Part shown: in pieces, positions 9,765-22,273 of the stretch | How the letters are laid out: each line of letters opens with the position of its first letter | Numbering within the stretch: the first letter of the stretch is position 1 | NCBI GenBank assembly: GCA_025331435.1 | Contig: JAIWNI010000013.1 | Coordinates: 1-64,000, forward strand | Length of the DNA: 64,000 bases | Origin: Choanephora cucurbitarum | Taxonomy: Eukaryota > Mucoromycota > Mucoromycetes > Mucorales > Choanephoraceae | Reading direction: 5' to 3' | Program-made: the position numbers and the translations under genes | Notes under the pieces: model-generated | What the model was told of the DNA's origin: nothing | The model's input: the letters and a program-made list of their open reading frames with translations, nothing else | Database searches by the model: none

Positions 9765-10124
9765 TTAGCGTTTAAGCTTACAGCAAACAAAGATTATGTT
9801 TCTTGCTCTTAGAAGCTCTTGAGGACATTCAAAAGAGTCGCTAAGTTCTTTCAAGCACTTCGATGAGTAGCTGAGGTTGTCTATTTTATAAAGTGTGGTC
9901 TTGCTTTCAGATGATTGCACTTTACCAACTGTAAAATAATGCACACCAGATGTGTGAGTTGAATATACTCTGGCATGCAATGTATATTCTGGCTTTTGAG
10001 GCCACTGGACAGCAGGTACATTGATAGAAAAAGTATCTGGAAAGTAAGGATGGCAATTGTCTTCTTTCAATTCGCTTTTGTGGTCAACAAAATTTGGATC
10101 AAAATTGTTGGATCCATGATAAAA
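9765..10124 (-). pseudogene. USP-like His-box domain fragment
   Basis: About 118 codons of continuous frame end at 9765. They read like the C-terminal half of a ubiquitin-specific-protease-type domain: YTLHARVYSTHTSGVHYFTV (a His-box-like GVHYF) followed by TTLYKIDNL. The Cys box is absent. Upstream, a lysine-rich coiled-coil-like frame (about 10140-10290) is separated by stops and does not join by any clean splice I could find. I infer a decayed or rearranged copy, possibly of a transposon-borne protease-like domain. Function is not claimed. Confidence 0.35.
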
Positions 10125-10325
10125 AGAAATTCAGGGATAGATTCCTATGAAATCAAATTACTTTGAAAGTTAACGCTTCTCGAGTTTTGTCTTGATTTGT
10201 AGAGTAACTCTTTGTGGTAGATTGATTCAAACTGAAGTCTCAAGTTGCTTATTTCTTTTTGCTTTTCTTTCTGATTTTTCAACTTTGTGATGTTTTGGTA
10301 GTGATTTAAGAGAAAAGACTATAGG

Positions 10326-10372
<47 letters not shown>

Positions 10373-11047
10373 TACAGTGAGACTGTTTTAAACTGTTTAT
10401 TACTTCGAAAAGAGGTTACAGAACTAATGTCTTCTAACAACAACTATATATATGTTTTCAAATAAGGAATTTGATGTAATCACAGATTATGGAGTTTGAA
10501 ATAAGCATGAGATCGGTGGTTGAATAACCAGCCGGTTCGCTGCTTAGAAGGCACAAATGATAGCTTATAGAACGCTAGTTATATCTAAGACTTTTGGGCA
10601 GAATAAAGGTTGAGTTTATTCAATTAAAATATGAAGGTATTTGTATGTTTTCTGAGTACTGTTCATGTCAGATCTAGAAAGTTCTACAATTCAGCTAGAA
10701 GGAAGTTTCTAGTAACGATCAAAGGTTTCCTTGAGACCAATCAGAAGAGACAATTTAATACCAGATTCAGACTCGCAACAATATATAATTAGATTGTTTT
10801 GCAACTATTTTTGTGACAAGTGCAGCTATTCAAACTGCATCGTTGAATTAATATGAAAATGAAGAACAGAAGGTTTCAGTTCACTTTTTTTTTGACGAAA
10901 TCAGGTTTAATTTACTGCTTTACATAGCATTTTCATACTGACGAGATTGGTTAAGTGTATCCATAAGATGTATTAAGTAAAAAAGGAATCATTTAAAAAA
11001 ACGAATTGAAAGGGGAAAATCATAATTCATTAAGCAAACGTCTTCCT
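10125..11047. other. Non-coding stretch with an AG microsatellite
   Basis: No supported gene. It contains the AG repeat at 10329-10368 and AT-rich DNA after it. The layout recalls a degenerate LTR, but I could not define paired ends. Confidence 0.4.
10329..10368. repeat. (AG)20 microsatellite
   Basis: Twenty uninterrupted AG units. Similar but shorter CT tracts occur upstream of the gene at 40982 and in an intron of BUB2. Confidence 0.95.
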
Positions 11048-13646
11048 TTACTCTCCATATCGCACAGTACAGTTTCTTACTCGATTTTTGCTTTTGTCAA
11101 TCAGTGTTTCCAAGCTTGCTAATGTTACTTTGTATCTACCAGCTATGATGGCAGAATCGTCGGATTTTCTGCACAGGCGCCAAAATGCCTCATTGACACC
11201 AAGCGACAATTTTATGTTCTCCAAGGATATGAAAGATGGAAGATCATCCAAGGATTGAGGAAAACAAAAATGTGCAATTTCAAAAAAAGTGTAAATCCCA
11301 TTGGCAACCAAGCGAGAGACAAAGAACGTGATGTTAAACCCTACCAGGTGAAGAGATAAAAATATACTAATATCCTATGTGGGTGATTTGACTTTTTGAC
11401 ATACCATGAATTTGAAAAGCAAGCGATCCATCCAATTTGTTCACGTCGATTGCATTTTTGTTGAAAATCGCCAATCGAAGGGTGTCCATGCAGAGAAGGT
11501 ATTTGCTTGTGTTGTCTTGATTAACTTTCACTTCGCCGTGCCCAACACTGTGATCATACTCGAGTTGTTGTTTTTTGGCGATGTTTGCATCTGGCCGCAA
11601 TTTCCCACCTTCGATCGGAATGGAATTTGCCCAACGTAAATGTACAAGCCTTTCCGGATCACAGATTAAGCAAGAAAGTAGAGGGTCAAAGTAAGTATTC
11701 CATAGTTCGCTTTCACTGATGTCATTGTTGTCTTTCAATGGTGTGTTTGGTAACTTTTGAATTCTTATCATAAAAAAAAGAGATTAATAAAGCATTATGA
11801 ATAAAGGAAAAACTAAGCACATAAATATTGCTTACAAATTAGAGATTCCACGAACGAGACGTCTAGGACCATAATTCATATCAGCAGACATGACTGCAAG
11901 TTCAATAATGGCTTGCTCTCTTGTTTTGGCTGACATGCTGAGATTCGTAATGGTTTTTGTGAGCATCAGATAATGCTGATCATTGAAATCGAGATTGTAG
12001 TTTATCGATTCGGAAGACAAAGACGCTGCTAATTCTTCCAAGATTTCAATAGAAAATATCTTTGTGGCAATAGAACTGTGCTGATGCTTGTTTAAGATCA
12101 AAACATGTGATAAAGCTGCCAATTCATTGATATAGGGTTCAAGCGGAAGTCTTGTGTGTTTGTTGATCAAATCACGGATAACTGACTTGGAATTCTCGAA
12201 CATGAGAGTGATGTTTTTCCCGCAGAAGATCCAGGGATTAACATCGATATTATCTGAATTAACATTATTATCATTGTTGCTGATGATGGACGAGGTCGGG
12301 CAAAACTGAAAACTTCTATCATCGTCGTTGAAAGAGTTGTCGCCAGTTGTTTCTTGAGCATCATTCGCATTGATTTTTTCTTGAGTGTCAATAGTGCAGC
12401 TTGTTTCTTGAATATCAGCAATGTCATTAGTAGTTTCTTGTTCATCAACAACATCGAGAGCTTCTCGGAAAACAGTATTTGCCTTAGCATTCAGACTTCG
12501 CAACCTGTGTTCAGTAACAGAGCTAATAAACTTTGTACAAGCTCCATCTGTTCGCAATATGATATCCAATTCATCTTGCTCGTTCCAAAACCGTTGATAA
12601 TCAGCAGAACCAATCCAAGTCTTGTACCCCATCATAACGCATTCGTAATGCTGAGTCTTACTGATGCACTTTGAGAGAATATTGAGGTATCGTTGTTGCG
12701 AACTACACTTGTCCAAGCATTGGAACTTTTCAATAAACTTTCTAAAAGTAAGATGGCGTAGGTTGTCCAAGCACCATTGTGCATCATCTGGTATTTGAAT
12801 CTTTGGCTTCTTTCTGGAGGGTGTAGATGCGGACGACTTTTTTGGGTGACATTTCAAGGAAGAAAGATACAGTCGAATAATATCAATCAGATTGCTGAAG
12901 TATCTTTCGAAGGCTTGAGTCCATACAAGTTCTTTATGAGGGCACAGGAACACTAAATGGTTTGCTGATTCAGGCTGGTGGCATAACGTACACATATCAT
13001 CATCTATTGTTCTAGGCATGATTTGATGCATATATGCCCTATTTGAAATCTTTTGATGTATGAGGCGGAACCAGACATTTCGGATAGGTGCCAGCATTGG
13101 CGTCTGGATGAAGGACCTCCAACTAGCTGCGTTGAGCTGACAGAGGTCTGGGTAGTTGTACGTAGTTAACATAGTTCGAAAATTCTTTCGCTGGAGATCC
13201 TCAACTCGGATATCATTATGTCGGAAAAGGTTAATACTCAAAGGAGGAGAATCCTCGACTCTTGCATCTATAGGGTTGAGCATGTGGTGTGCAAAAAAGG
13301 GAGTAAACTCCAGCTGTTTTGAGCCCAAAGCCCGTTTTAATTTCGTGAGTACATTAGGGTGGGTACAATCTGTACGTAATCGAAACTGTATGAAGGGAAG
13401 ATCTCGATTAATGATGAAGAACTCATGTACAGAAGTCATTCGAACTGAGTGTGTTAGTTTAAACGACCCTGCTTCTGAAACTATACATATTGCAGCCATA
13501 AGGAGAGACAAGCACAAATTGGCAGGTAACGTGAGGTGGATATCTGGGTTTCGAGTGAAGCCATCAATCGTCTTCAATACTAATCCCAAAGGGTGTAGAC
13601 TCTGGTTGAGCATAAAAGGCCTTGCATTAGCAAGTAACACTGGCAC
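11048..13646 (-). CDS. LINE C-terminus fused in frame to a repeated-family protein of unknown function
   Basis: A 604-codon open frame (13646-11836) is spliced to two more exons (11763-11405 and 11340-11048), and the phases agree. The first roughly 265 residues are the C-terminal part of a LINE ORF2, including the reverse-transcriptase-associated zinc-binding region (VWFRLIHQKISNRAYM, then CTLC and a later HLVFLCPHKE). From about 12850 leftwards the sequence changes to a different protein with TIPDDAQWCLDNL-like start blocks, an Asp/Asn-rich insert, ESELWNTYFDPLLSCLICDP, NKLDGSLAFQIHG and LPSFISLENIKL. I associate this second part with a large Mucorales family of unknown role. It lacks its own obvious ATG, and the 5' end of the frame has none either before about 13611. 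Either the LINE 3' end landed at the host start codon or the two were joined by rearrangement. Expression is unknown. Confidence 0.6.
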
Positions 13647-15330
13647 TTGAAATCACGGTATGTTACACACCACTTGTAAAATATATGTGAGGTGAAGGTA
13701 CATCCATGTTGGAAGTTGCAGTGGGTCATTGTTGATTAACAGAGCTATCGAGTACCTGCGTTGCAGAACTTGTTGTTGAGTGGCTGGATCCAACAAAGCA
13801 AGAGCCCCTTTGAGCTTTGGCAGTAGGCAGATTTTCCTAGAGAGTTTCGGGAAAACTCCATTAGAAATAAAACCTATGATGGTCGAATTCAACTGTGAAA
13901 AAAAAACGTTGGGGTAATGCAGTGACTCTCAGGATATGCCATAACGAAGATAAAATCAGCGTCTTGGCAATATGAGAACGAGCGTAGACGGACAGTTTGC
14001 GTTGTAGATGAATACGAATTGAATTTCGAATGCGTTGTAAGACCTCTTCTATGAATATCTCCCTTTGACAAACTGAAAACCAAATGGGGTATCCAAGGTA
14101 TTTCAAATATGTGTTCAATTGAGAATCGAACTAGTTTAGCTGGTGCGCCGTTACCGCTTGTCGAAGGGCGGCTTGACTATTAGATGAACCAGAGAGTGGA
14201 TATGCAACCGATTTGTGATAGTTGACCTTGGAGTTGGACGCACTATTATAGGTTGACAGCAAAATCTGTAAAGTCTGAAATTCCTCAACCGAGTTCAAGA
14301 ATATCAACACATCATCTGCGTAAGCTAGTACTTTGATTGCTAGGGGACAGGTTAACGCGATCGAGGCATTTGGATGACTATACGCAAACCTATAACCGAC
14401 CAAACTGCTACATTGAAGAATTGATAAGAGTAGCCAAATTAAACAAAATGGGTGAGATGGAATCTCCCTGCCGCAATCCCCTTTGGGGCTGAATTGATCG
14501 AGATAGGTGTCCGTTTACATTTGCGACCAAGTTAGCAGAAAAGAACAACTTGGTGATTATATGCCGGAATTCAGGAGGGAAACCGAAGGCTTGAAGAACT
14601 TTCTCGAGGTAAACCGAATGGATGCAATCATTTTTTTAAGGGAACAAGTCCGATTTTATTTAAAGTCCTTTAGATGTCAGAAGAGGGAAAGAAAAGACTG
14701 GATATATAGAATTAAAAAAGTAAAGGGAAGCGGGGGAAAATATCAGTTACTTAAACGTAGCGTTGGTTGTAGAGGAAATTAAGGTGTCTGGTGGCAGTAT
14801 TTAAAGCAGTGGTGGTAGAGAAAGGCTTGTCTTGAAAGACGGAATGCCAGTGCGTCTGCCATATACCCAATAAAGTACAGGCAAAGATCTGTTCTTGCGA
14901 GAGAGAGGAGAGCGGGAGAGCGGAAGAGCGGAAGAGAGGAATCGCGGATGCGGGTTACAGGAAAAAAGCGGTAAATACACAGAAGGAGACGAGGGATATC
15001 AGAGGGAACAAAGCGGATGAATGGATGGATATAGGTGGTGAGGATTGTCATCCAAACCGAAGCCTTAGCCGGTCAGAGGAAAAGGAAATGATTGATAGTT
15101 TCTTCAGAGGTAGAACAAACATGACAGAGGGGAGAAGGAAAAGAAGACGGGATTAGTTGGTGAAGTAAGGAACGACAGGGAATTTTTTTATGGAGCAGAC
15201 GGTACCACACTGTTCTTGCTTGTAAGGGGATAGCGAGAGACCAGAAGGTGTTCCAATTAGACGGCGAGAGTACCGTAGGTGGGAGGATATTGCGAGATGG
15301 ATGCAATCATAGGCCTTGTTAGCACTGTAC
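12850..15330 (-). mobile_element. Decayed, 5'-truncated LINE retrotransposon (LINE A)
   Basis: Reading leftwards, reverse-transcriptase motifs appear in order. KAYD with the motif A aspartate sits at the insertion point of LINE B. Next come LRQGDSISPILFN (14404-14520) and YADDVLIFL, the catalytic motif (about 14320). Fragments in other frames follow (14118-13653), then the zinc-binding region inside the 604-codon frame. At least two frame changes and a stop (after NSSM, near 14410) show that the polymerase is dead. No endonuclease domain is present, so the 5' part is lost. The exact left end is uncertain because it merges into the fused gene near 12850. Confidence 0.7.
14632..15296 (-). mobile_element. 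5'-truncated LINE copy (LINE B) inserted in LINE A
   Basis: This 665-bp block is flanked by a perfect 14-bp direct repeat, ATGGATGCAATCAT (14618-14631 and 15297-15310). It starts next to the left repeat with a T run, the complement of a poly(A) end, as expected for target-primed reverse transcription in minus orientation. The coding remnant (15306-15073) has the zinc-binding-region pattern ARTVWYRLLHKKIPCRSLLH with CHVC, so it is the 3' end of another LINE ORF2. Deleting the block and one repeat joins the two halves of LINE A motif A (KAYD to CIHSVYLEKV). Confidence 0.8.
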
Positions 15331-15528
15331 TTTTACCTAAATAGCTTGAGAGTTTCTATTATAGCTCCGGCACCTCAAAATTAAGGCTCTTGGCCAGCAA
15401 TACCAGTGACTACTTTTCCTAGAGGTCGTTTGAAACTCCAAGTGCACCTAATTATTTCTCCCAAAATATCTGCTGTCCTCTTATAATAGATTTTCTCTTC
15501 AATTAAGACAGAAAAGTTTTGTTTTTAT

Positions 15529-16012
15529 ATGGTTGCTGTTACAAAGAATAACTCAAAAGCCAACGTAGGTGGCGTTGTCGATACTGTCAACAAACGGGTT
15601 TCAGGTAAGAGAATGATTGAGTTGTTACGGCCTGAGACTGGGAAGATCTAATCTTAATCAAGGCAAGAACTGGAAGGTACAGAAGTCAGCAACTGTCCGC
15701 AACCAGCAGCCAAAACAACTTCGTAGAAGTTGGGATCAGAGATCCAAGGAACGTGCAAGAAACGATGCTGTCAAAACACTTGAGCGTCAACTAAAGGCCG
15801 ATAAGCAAGCAGCTAAGGATGTAAGTGCAGTCCCATAAGCTTCTCTCGTTGCTAACACAACCCATCATATATAGGCTAAGAAGGCCGTCAGTTTGGAACG
15901 TAAGAAGATGAGAGAAGAGAAGGAAAGAATGGATGCTTTAGCAGCTAAGATGTCAGCTAAGAGATTGGAAAGATTAAAAAGAAGAGAAGCTAGAAAAAAG
16001 GCCAGAATTTAA
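15529..16012 (+). CDS. CGR1: Cgr1-like rRNA-processing protein
   Basis: Three exons (15529-15604, 15663-15820, 15875-16012) give 123 aa, the usual size of fungal Cgr1. Cgr1/CCDC86 proteins are small, extremely basic nucleolar factors for 60S subunit maturation. The product has the family layout: a short N-terminus, RVSGKNWKVQKS, then LRRSWDQRSKERARNDAVKT. A charged helix follows, ending in AKMSAKRLERLKRREARKKA. Nearly all of the C-terminal two thirds is predicted Lys/Arg/Glu helix. The ATG at 15529 is the first in frame. The gene starts about 200 bp right of the LINE remnants and reads away from them. Confidence 0.85.
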
Positions 16013-17364
16013 GAAGCGATAGACACCTGCATGAACATATATACAGCCCTTTTACATACAAACATACACATACACTTTACACCTTATTCAGAAAAAGATT
16101 AGCATTTGTTTTTATATATACTAAAAGAATCATAAAAAAGAACTCGTTTTCTTTTTTGGGGGTGCATATATCTCTGTTCTTCAATGATATCTGTCTTTCG
16201 TATTTTTTGTTTAAGATGAAGAATTGTTCAGCCTTCAAGTCTTATAACTCAAACTTGGCTTATGTTACTTTCCATCTTTGTTACTTCTTCCCTTTCTATG
16301 GCTAAGCATTTTTAAGTCACCTTTCTTTAGTGGTGCGTATAATATTTCTTCTGCAAAAAATCGTTCTTTTGATCACCATTAGCAAGTGTCTATCATTTTA
16401 GTTTGTCTTTCTTTTCAGAAGCTGACTTTTTTTATAGCGCTTTGACCAACTTCAACATAATTAGGCTAAAGAAGATAAAAAGGAAAAACGTATTATTGCG
16501 AAGTAGCTCTTAGGTAAATTTATATATGCTTGATTGACTAGCATGTTGCTTTCATGCATCAATGCTTTTGAATTCAAAGTTATTAGCGTGTAAAAAAAAA
16601 TTTAAATGTTAAGGCAAGATGAATAATGAAACCATTTGTGTAATCATAACAAGTGTAGAAACAGTTTGAGTAGAAAGTATAGTGTCCATATAAATTTCTG
16701 ATTTCTCTCTTATGAAATGCTTGATGATCTAATATTATATATGCGTTTTCAGGAGCTTTCCATTATATCGTTCATAGTTTAAAAACAATCAAGTAATTTG
16801 ATTGGATAAGTAACTTTTGGTTTACAGAAACATTGCTTTTTTATTGTATCAGCAATAACACTCTGTCTAGACAAGCTCTCTTCGATAGAGAAGTCATGAC
16901 TTAAAAGAGAAAAAACTTAAATAGCCAATTATCTCATTGGTTGCAAAGTCTAACTTTGAAGCGCTTTGCTTTCTCTTTATAACTACCTCTTTATTCTGAC
17001 ATCATATTGTTACATTATCGAGGACCTACCCTAATGTAAATTTATAACTAAAATTAATCAAATGAAAGACCACAACTCCCCTAAATGTTCTCTTCATTCT
17101 CCTGCATTTAACCTGTAAGGTGGTACATGCTTTGTCAAATTTGCAGGCTCTCTTTTTTGATGAGCGAAAGTGGGAGAGCAAAGAGGTGCATCAAAGTTTA
17201 CAAACCGTTCAATGAACGGCTGCCGATGACATTGGATTTGTTTATTTTAACTTTAAACTTCACAAAGAACACTGTGTTCTTTTTAGGTCCTTTCTTTTTT
17301 TCTTTCTCTTTTTTCATATTCTCTTTCTTGCTTGACAATCCTTTTAATAAAAAAGAAAAAAGAG
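16013..17364. other. Intergenic region
   Basis: AT-rich, with pyrimidine tracts near 17280-17340 just before the bHLH gene that look like its promoter/5' UTR. I see no gene or RNA. Confidence 0.4.
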
Positions 17365-18584
17365 ATGTCTGAAAAAAATGCAAATCATTTGCCTAACCGT
17401 TACGTTCAATTCAATGAGACTGTTACGTCTGAAGAGCAATTAAATGAGCTTCAAAAAAACCTAAACACATACATTTATCATCCGCAAGGTATGCTTTCTT
17501 TTAAGAAAAAATAACTGGGGCTTCAGGCTTATACTTATTCTATTCTTTTACTATCAATGTAAAACAGGATTGGCTCCAGTGAAATCAAAAGACACATTTG
17601 CCAGTATTTTTAATCAACCTATCATTGCTAGTTCAGCAGATGGTTTATCAGCAAAAGAGCACGTATCAGCATGCGATATAAATTTTCATTTGCTCCCAAT
17701 GTCTTGCGATCAAAAACATAATATACAACACGATGAGGGAGCAATACCCTCTTCATCTCTTTCACCAGCCATCATTGATACTCATAGTTTGTCACTGCAA
17801 ATACAGCAGCAACAATACTATCAGCAACAGCAGCAGCTCTGTGTGGCACCTTCTATCATACCCCATCATCATCTCTCTGAAGACGTTTCCTTTGAGGAAA
17901 ATATTAATGTAGTTCCTTTATCGTTTAATTCCACTTGTTCAATTGACAATCTATATTCTCTTTCACCATCATCCTCTTCTACCACCACCACTGACACTTC
18001 AGTGATGCAGACAACTGACTCTCAGCACTTTTGTTCTGTTGAAAAAGAAGAAGGGTTTATGATGGATGACAACAGTCTCAAAAAAGGTCAAACACAAAAG
18101 TTGAAGAGCAACAAAAAAAGACGGATCACAAGCGACAGAGTGTCTTCTTCAAAGGATATCCAAGCATTTAATGAAATGTCTAATTCAGAGCTCAGAAGAC
18201 AGATACACATTCAATCTGAGCAAAAAAGACGAGCCCAAATCAAAGACGGGTTTGAAGAATTGCGGAACGAATTACCAAGTTGTTTAAACAAGAAGATGAG
18301 TAAAGTAGCTCTTTTGCATAGAAGTAAGTAGCATTCAGTAGACATGAGGACATTGACCTAAGACAATCTATTTTAGCTGTTCAACAGATCCAACATCTCA
18401 AAAACAATCAAGCAATAATACTTTTGGAAGTTGAACGTCTCACACATGAAAACGAACAGCTGAAAAAGTAAGTCAATCATAGATTCAACTTCTTTTCTTT
18501 TTTTTGCTGATCGAATATGCTAGGTTTAAAGAAAATGCAATTCAAAATCAAATATCAGGAAAGCTATATACATCCCTTATATAA
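17365..18584 (+). CDS. bHLH-leucine-zipper transcription factor
   Basis: Four exons (17365-17488, 17568-18323, 18377-18467, 18524-18584) give 343 aa in frame. Residues about 70-200 are Ser/Thr/Gln-rich and include a Q-rich block (IQQQQYYQQQQQ). A basic segment (LKSNKKRRITSDR) precedes the DNA-binding domain. The basic region and helix 1 read RRQIHIQSEQKRRAQIKDGF, with the E-K-R-R residues expected for E-box binding. Helix 2 is MSKVALLHRTVQQIQHL, followed by a short zipper to the end. The EQKRR...IKDGF pattern is closest to Max/Mlx/SREBP-like factors. The partner and target genes cannot be inferred. Two introns lie inside the bHLH-zip. Confidence 0.9.
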
Positions 18585-18913
18585 ATGCACATTAGCATCC
18601 AAAAAGAAAATTCTCACACACTCATACTCGCTCATTCACAGTTCCTTTAGATATACTTAAGTTCAGTTTCTATCTTTATATGCTTCCATTTACTTTACTA
18701 TTTTTTTTTGTACAGGCTATTCTCTAACACAAATCTTGTCCCCCTCCCCCCACAACCTTTCCTTTCAAATAACTAATTATCTACAAAAGTTAAGCAAAAC
18801 CAGTTTCATCCAATTGTTCATTTAAGACAATAAAAAATGTATTATTTAAATTATTGAAATTTTTTCTTTTTAATACATAAGCCTATACTCTCACTCTTTC
18901 TTTCTTTTTTTTT
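18585..18913. other. Convergent 3' intergenic region
   Basis: Spacer between the 3' ends of the bHLH gene and SNU114. It holds T- and A-rich tracts suited to polyadenylation and nothing else I can support. Confidence 0.4.
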
Positions 18914-21900
18914 TTATTCATACACACCACCCAGTACATCTGTTTGTGCTAGTGCTAGTAGCATAGGGTCGTCAAAATATTTGTTTATGCTGACATCTTC
19001 GGAAAGACCTTTTCTTCTTCGAGTCTTAATCATAAAATCTCTTGCTAATTGCTGACCTGAACTAGGTTCAAGTGGACGGATAACCAAATTCTTATCCAAA
19101 GGATCGCCAGGAACAACTTGCCAGTGATCAAATATTTGCTGACAAAAGGCTTGACCTTCTGTATGTGTTCTGAGATCTGTCTCGAAACCGCATGCATCAA
19201 TGACAGGAATATAGGCTTTGACGGTGTATAAAGGTGAGCCTGGCTTTGGAATATCTTGTGTGACATGTCCTCTAAAATTAAAAGCTTATCAGTTTGTTTG
19301 TTTATCGACCTTTTGAGTTTGTTTACCTTCGTCGTTGTAAGACTGTATACACTGCGGATACACAGTCTGCTGGTGCTTGAATCTCAACGTAATATACAGG
19401 CTCCATCAACCGAGGAGTGGCCTATAAACGGATCAATTCTGTGTACACCCATCTTTATGCACAAGTTTCACTTACAGTTAAAAACGAAGAATAGCAAACA
19501 CGACGTGCAGTAGGAATGATCTGTCCACCACCCCTATAGATCGGTTCATTTGCTAGTACAGCGTCTAGAATCTTAAACTTGACATTGCGAATGGCTATAG
19601 AATTAAAAAAAAAAAGTTAAGTCATGTCTACACAAGCCATTGTACTTACGTTCATCACAAAGAGGGCCTTCCCTGGTTCCCCATTGGAAGCCTTGACGAA
19701 TGGAATCTTTGACGGAGAATAAAAGCTTCTTGTCTACTTCAGTAGGAAGTGTGTCATCCATCAAAAGGTTGGGACCCATTTCATCTGGGCCAAATGCCCA
19801 AACGGATCTGGAAGCAAGAACATCCCAGCCATGCTTTGACTCTAAATGTTGACCCAGTTTGTTCTTTGACCAACGAATACTGATATCTCCATTTTCAATC
19901 TCTTCAGCCAACTCCTTCTCTAGTGGCTCAGCAATGAATGTTAACTTGTTCCTAATAAAGCATGTCATTTTAGCCATCTATACATGTAGTTTCCTCCCAA
20001 TGTTCATGTCTTACTTCTTATTGGGTGTTTCAGCGAAACATTTCAAAGCAGAAGTTTCAACCACAGTTTCACAAAATCGCACAACAGGATCAGAGACCTT
20101 CAGTTCAATTTCAGCATACATACGACGAAGATCATGCAAGACACAATCCAAGTAAAGTTCACCTGTACCTAATAGGATATGCTCGCCAGATTCTTCCACT
20201 TTGGTTGTCACAATAGGGTAACTTTTGTTGATCTTACGAAGGCCATCTAACATCTTTGGCAATTCGGATGGATTGACAGGTTCAATGGCTACCTTTAAAG
20301 TAGCTGCTGTAGGGAAACGCAATGGCTTAAAGATATAAGCATCCTCTTTTGATTTTTGATCAACAATAGTAGCTGTCTTCATAATTGAGTTGTCTACACC
20401 ACCCAACAAGACCCAGCTGCCAGCAGGTACACCTTCTACTGGAATGCGGTATCTAGATTCGAAAATCCAAGTGTTCTCTACTTTCTGCATGGACATATCT
20501 TCTTCATCGTCTACAGAGTAATTCTCACCCAAGACGCGCACGATTTGTCCTGATTTAATACTACCACTGAACACTCGACCAAATGCTTGAAATTCAGTGC
20601 TAGATTCATTGTTGTAAAGCTTTGTGACTTGGATCATCAGAGGACCATCTGCATCACATCGCATCATAGAGTCTACCACTTCGGAAGCAAGAGGACCTGT
20701 ATAGAACTTCTCAATCTTATGAGCTGCATTTTCAACAGGTGAAGGAATGTGCTTGGTGATCATGTCGACAAATGAGCCAGAGGTACCAAAGAATTGAGCT
20801 AATACCATATGAAGTAAAGGCTTCACGTTCAGGCCATAATCCTTTGCCTTTAAATGGATACCCAAGGAACGGAGTGTCCTCTTCAACTCTTCTGTCTCTT
20901 CACCGATGACTTGACCATAAATCTTGTAAAGAGGCTCTAAAATGAAATGAACAAATGTACGCTTGCTAGCACCATGGTTTGATTTGCGGTTAAATGTGCC
21001 CTTTTCACTGTTGTAGTAGATATCGCCCCAAAGACGCTTGGCAAACTGGTTGGCGTCAAATTCAGCTTCATAAGAATCTGCATATAACTTGGCAAATGAC
21101 TTGAGCGAGAAGATCCAACCTGTCTGACTAGAGGCGAAACACACATTGCCTAATTCGGGAGAAAGACGGATACTGTTATTACCAGAAACAGATCTAACAA
21201 ACGCAAATGGGTGAGTTCATTGGATGAGTTCATTTTATAAAGATAGAATGATTACCGAATCACCGTATTCACTTCTTCAATTGTATGACGCAACTTGAAA
21301 TAAGCATCAGCAGGAGGCAACTTTAACTCCAAAATCAATCTATCGAACTTGTTGACTATCAAAGTCATTGCAAGTCCTTCACGAACACAATGCTTGATGA
21401 CCTGTTCGGTACTGACCATCACACCTTCGACGACATCCACCACAATGGCCACACCATCAGCTAATCGAGTTGCAGCCACTACTTCGTCAATAAAATTGGT
21501 GTGGCCGGGCGTATCTAAAATGTTCAACAAATATGATTTTTCTTTCAAGTCCTGCATGACAAGTGAAACGGGCATAGATTTAGTTGACAGACCGCGCTCC
21601 CTTTCCAGTACATGTGTATCTGTGTATCTCTCGGGCTGATCTACACTGATTGGAATATCATGTGTTTCTGAAATAAGTGTATCGACAAATGAAGTTTTGC
21701 CGTGGTGAAGGTGGCCGACAATAGCAATATTTCTGACGAGTTCTGGATAATTCATCAAATCAGCCATGTACCTAAACAACAATTCATGAGTATTTGTTTA
21801 AATAAAGTCCAATGATTCTTTACTCTTTGCTGAAATAAGTTTCTGGTAAATCCTTCTCGGTCACGTTGAATTTCTTAACTTTGATAGGTGCAATAATAGG

Positions 21901-22273
21901 TTCAGACAAAGGTTGTGTGTCTTCTTCTTGAACCATAGTTTCCACTTCTTCACCATAGACTTCTTCTGCAGAAGGATAGTATTTTTTGTCTTCATGAAGT
22001 ACAATTTGATTAGCTGGAATATCTATCAATAGAGAGAGAGAATAGGGGGCCGCGTTTGGCTTATTAGCTTGAGCTTATGAGAGAAGAGTGTTGTCTCTTA
22101 CCGTCAATTTGCATCAATGCGTTTTCTGAAACTTCTTGTTCTTCATATTGGTCATCGTCCTCTTGTTGCTCTTCTTGTTCTTCTTCAGCTTCTTCTAACT
22201 CCAAGTCTTCGTCCTCTTCATCAAGGTCTGGGCCGAGATAATTACCAAATTCGTCATAAAGGGAATCGTCCAT
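18914..22273 (-). CDS. SNU114: U5 snRNP GTPase Snu114/EFTUD2
   Basis: About eight exons encode roughly 980 aa, the normal length. Snu114 is the EF-2-like GTPase of the U5 snRNP that controls Brr2 and spliceosome activation and disassembly. The start [20 protein letters not shown] and the long acidic N-terminus are diagnostic, separating it from EF-2. GTPase motifs seen are GHLHHGKTS (G1), LDTPGHTNF (G3) and VNKFDRL (G4). Later exons carry the EF-2-type domains ([33 protein letters not shown]). The C-terminus is [20 protein letters not shown] and GGVYE, as expected. Introns of about 35-60 nt lie near 22040, 21800, 21220, 19990, 19600, 19460 and 19290. Confidence 0.95.

Noticed and set aside
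10280..10880. Possible further solo LTR around the AG microsatellite
   Set aside because: The composition resembles an LTR, but no inverted ends or target duplication were found.
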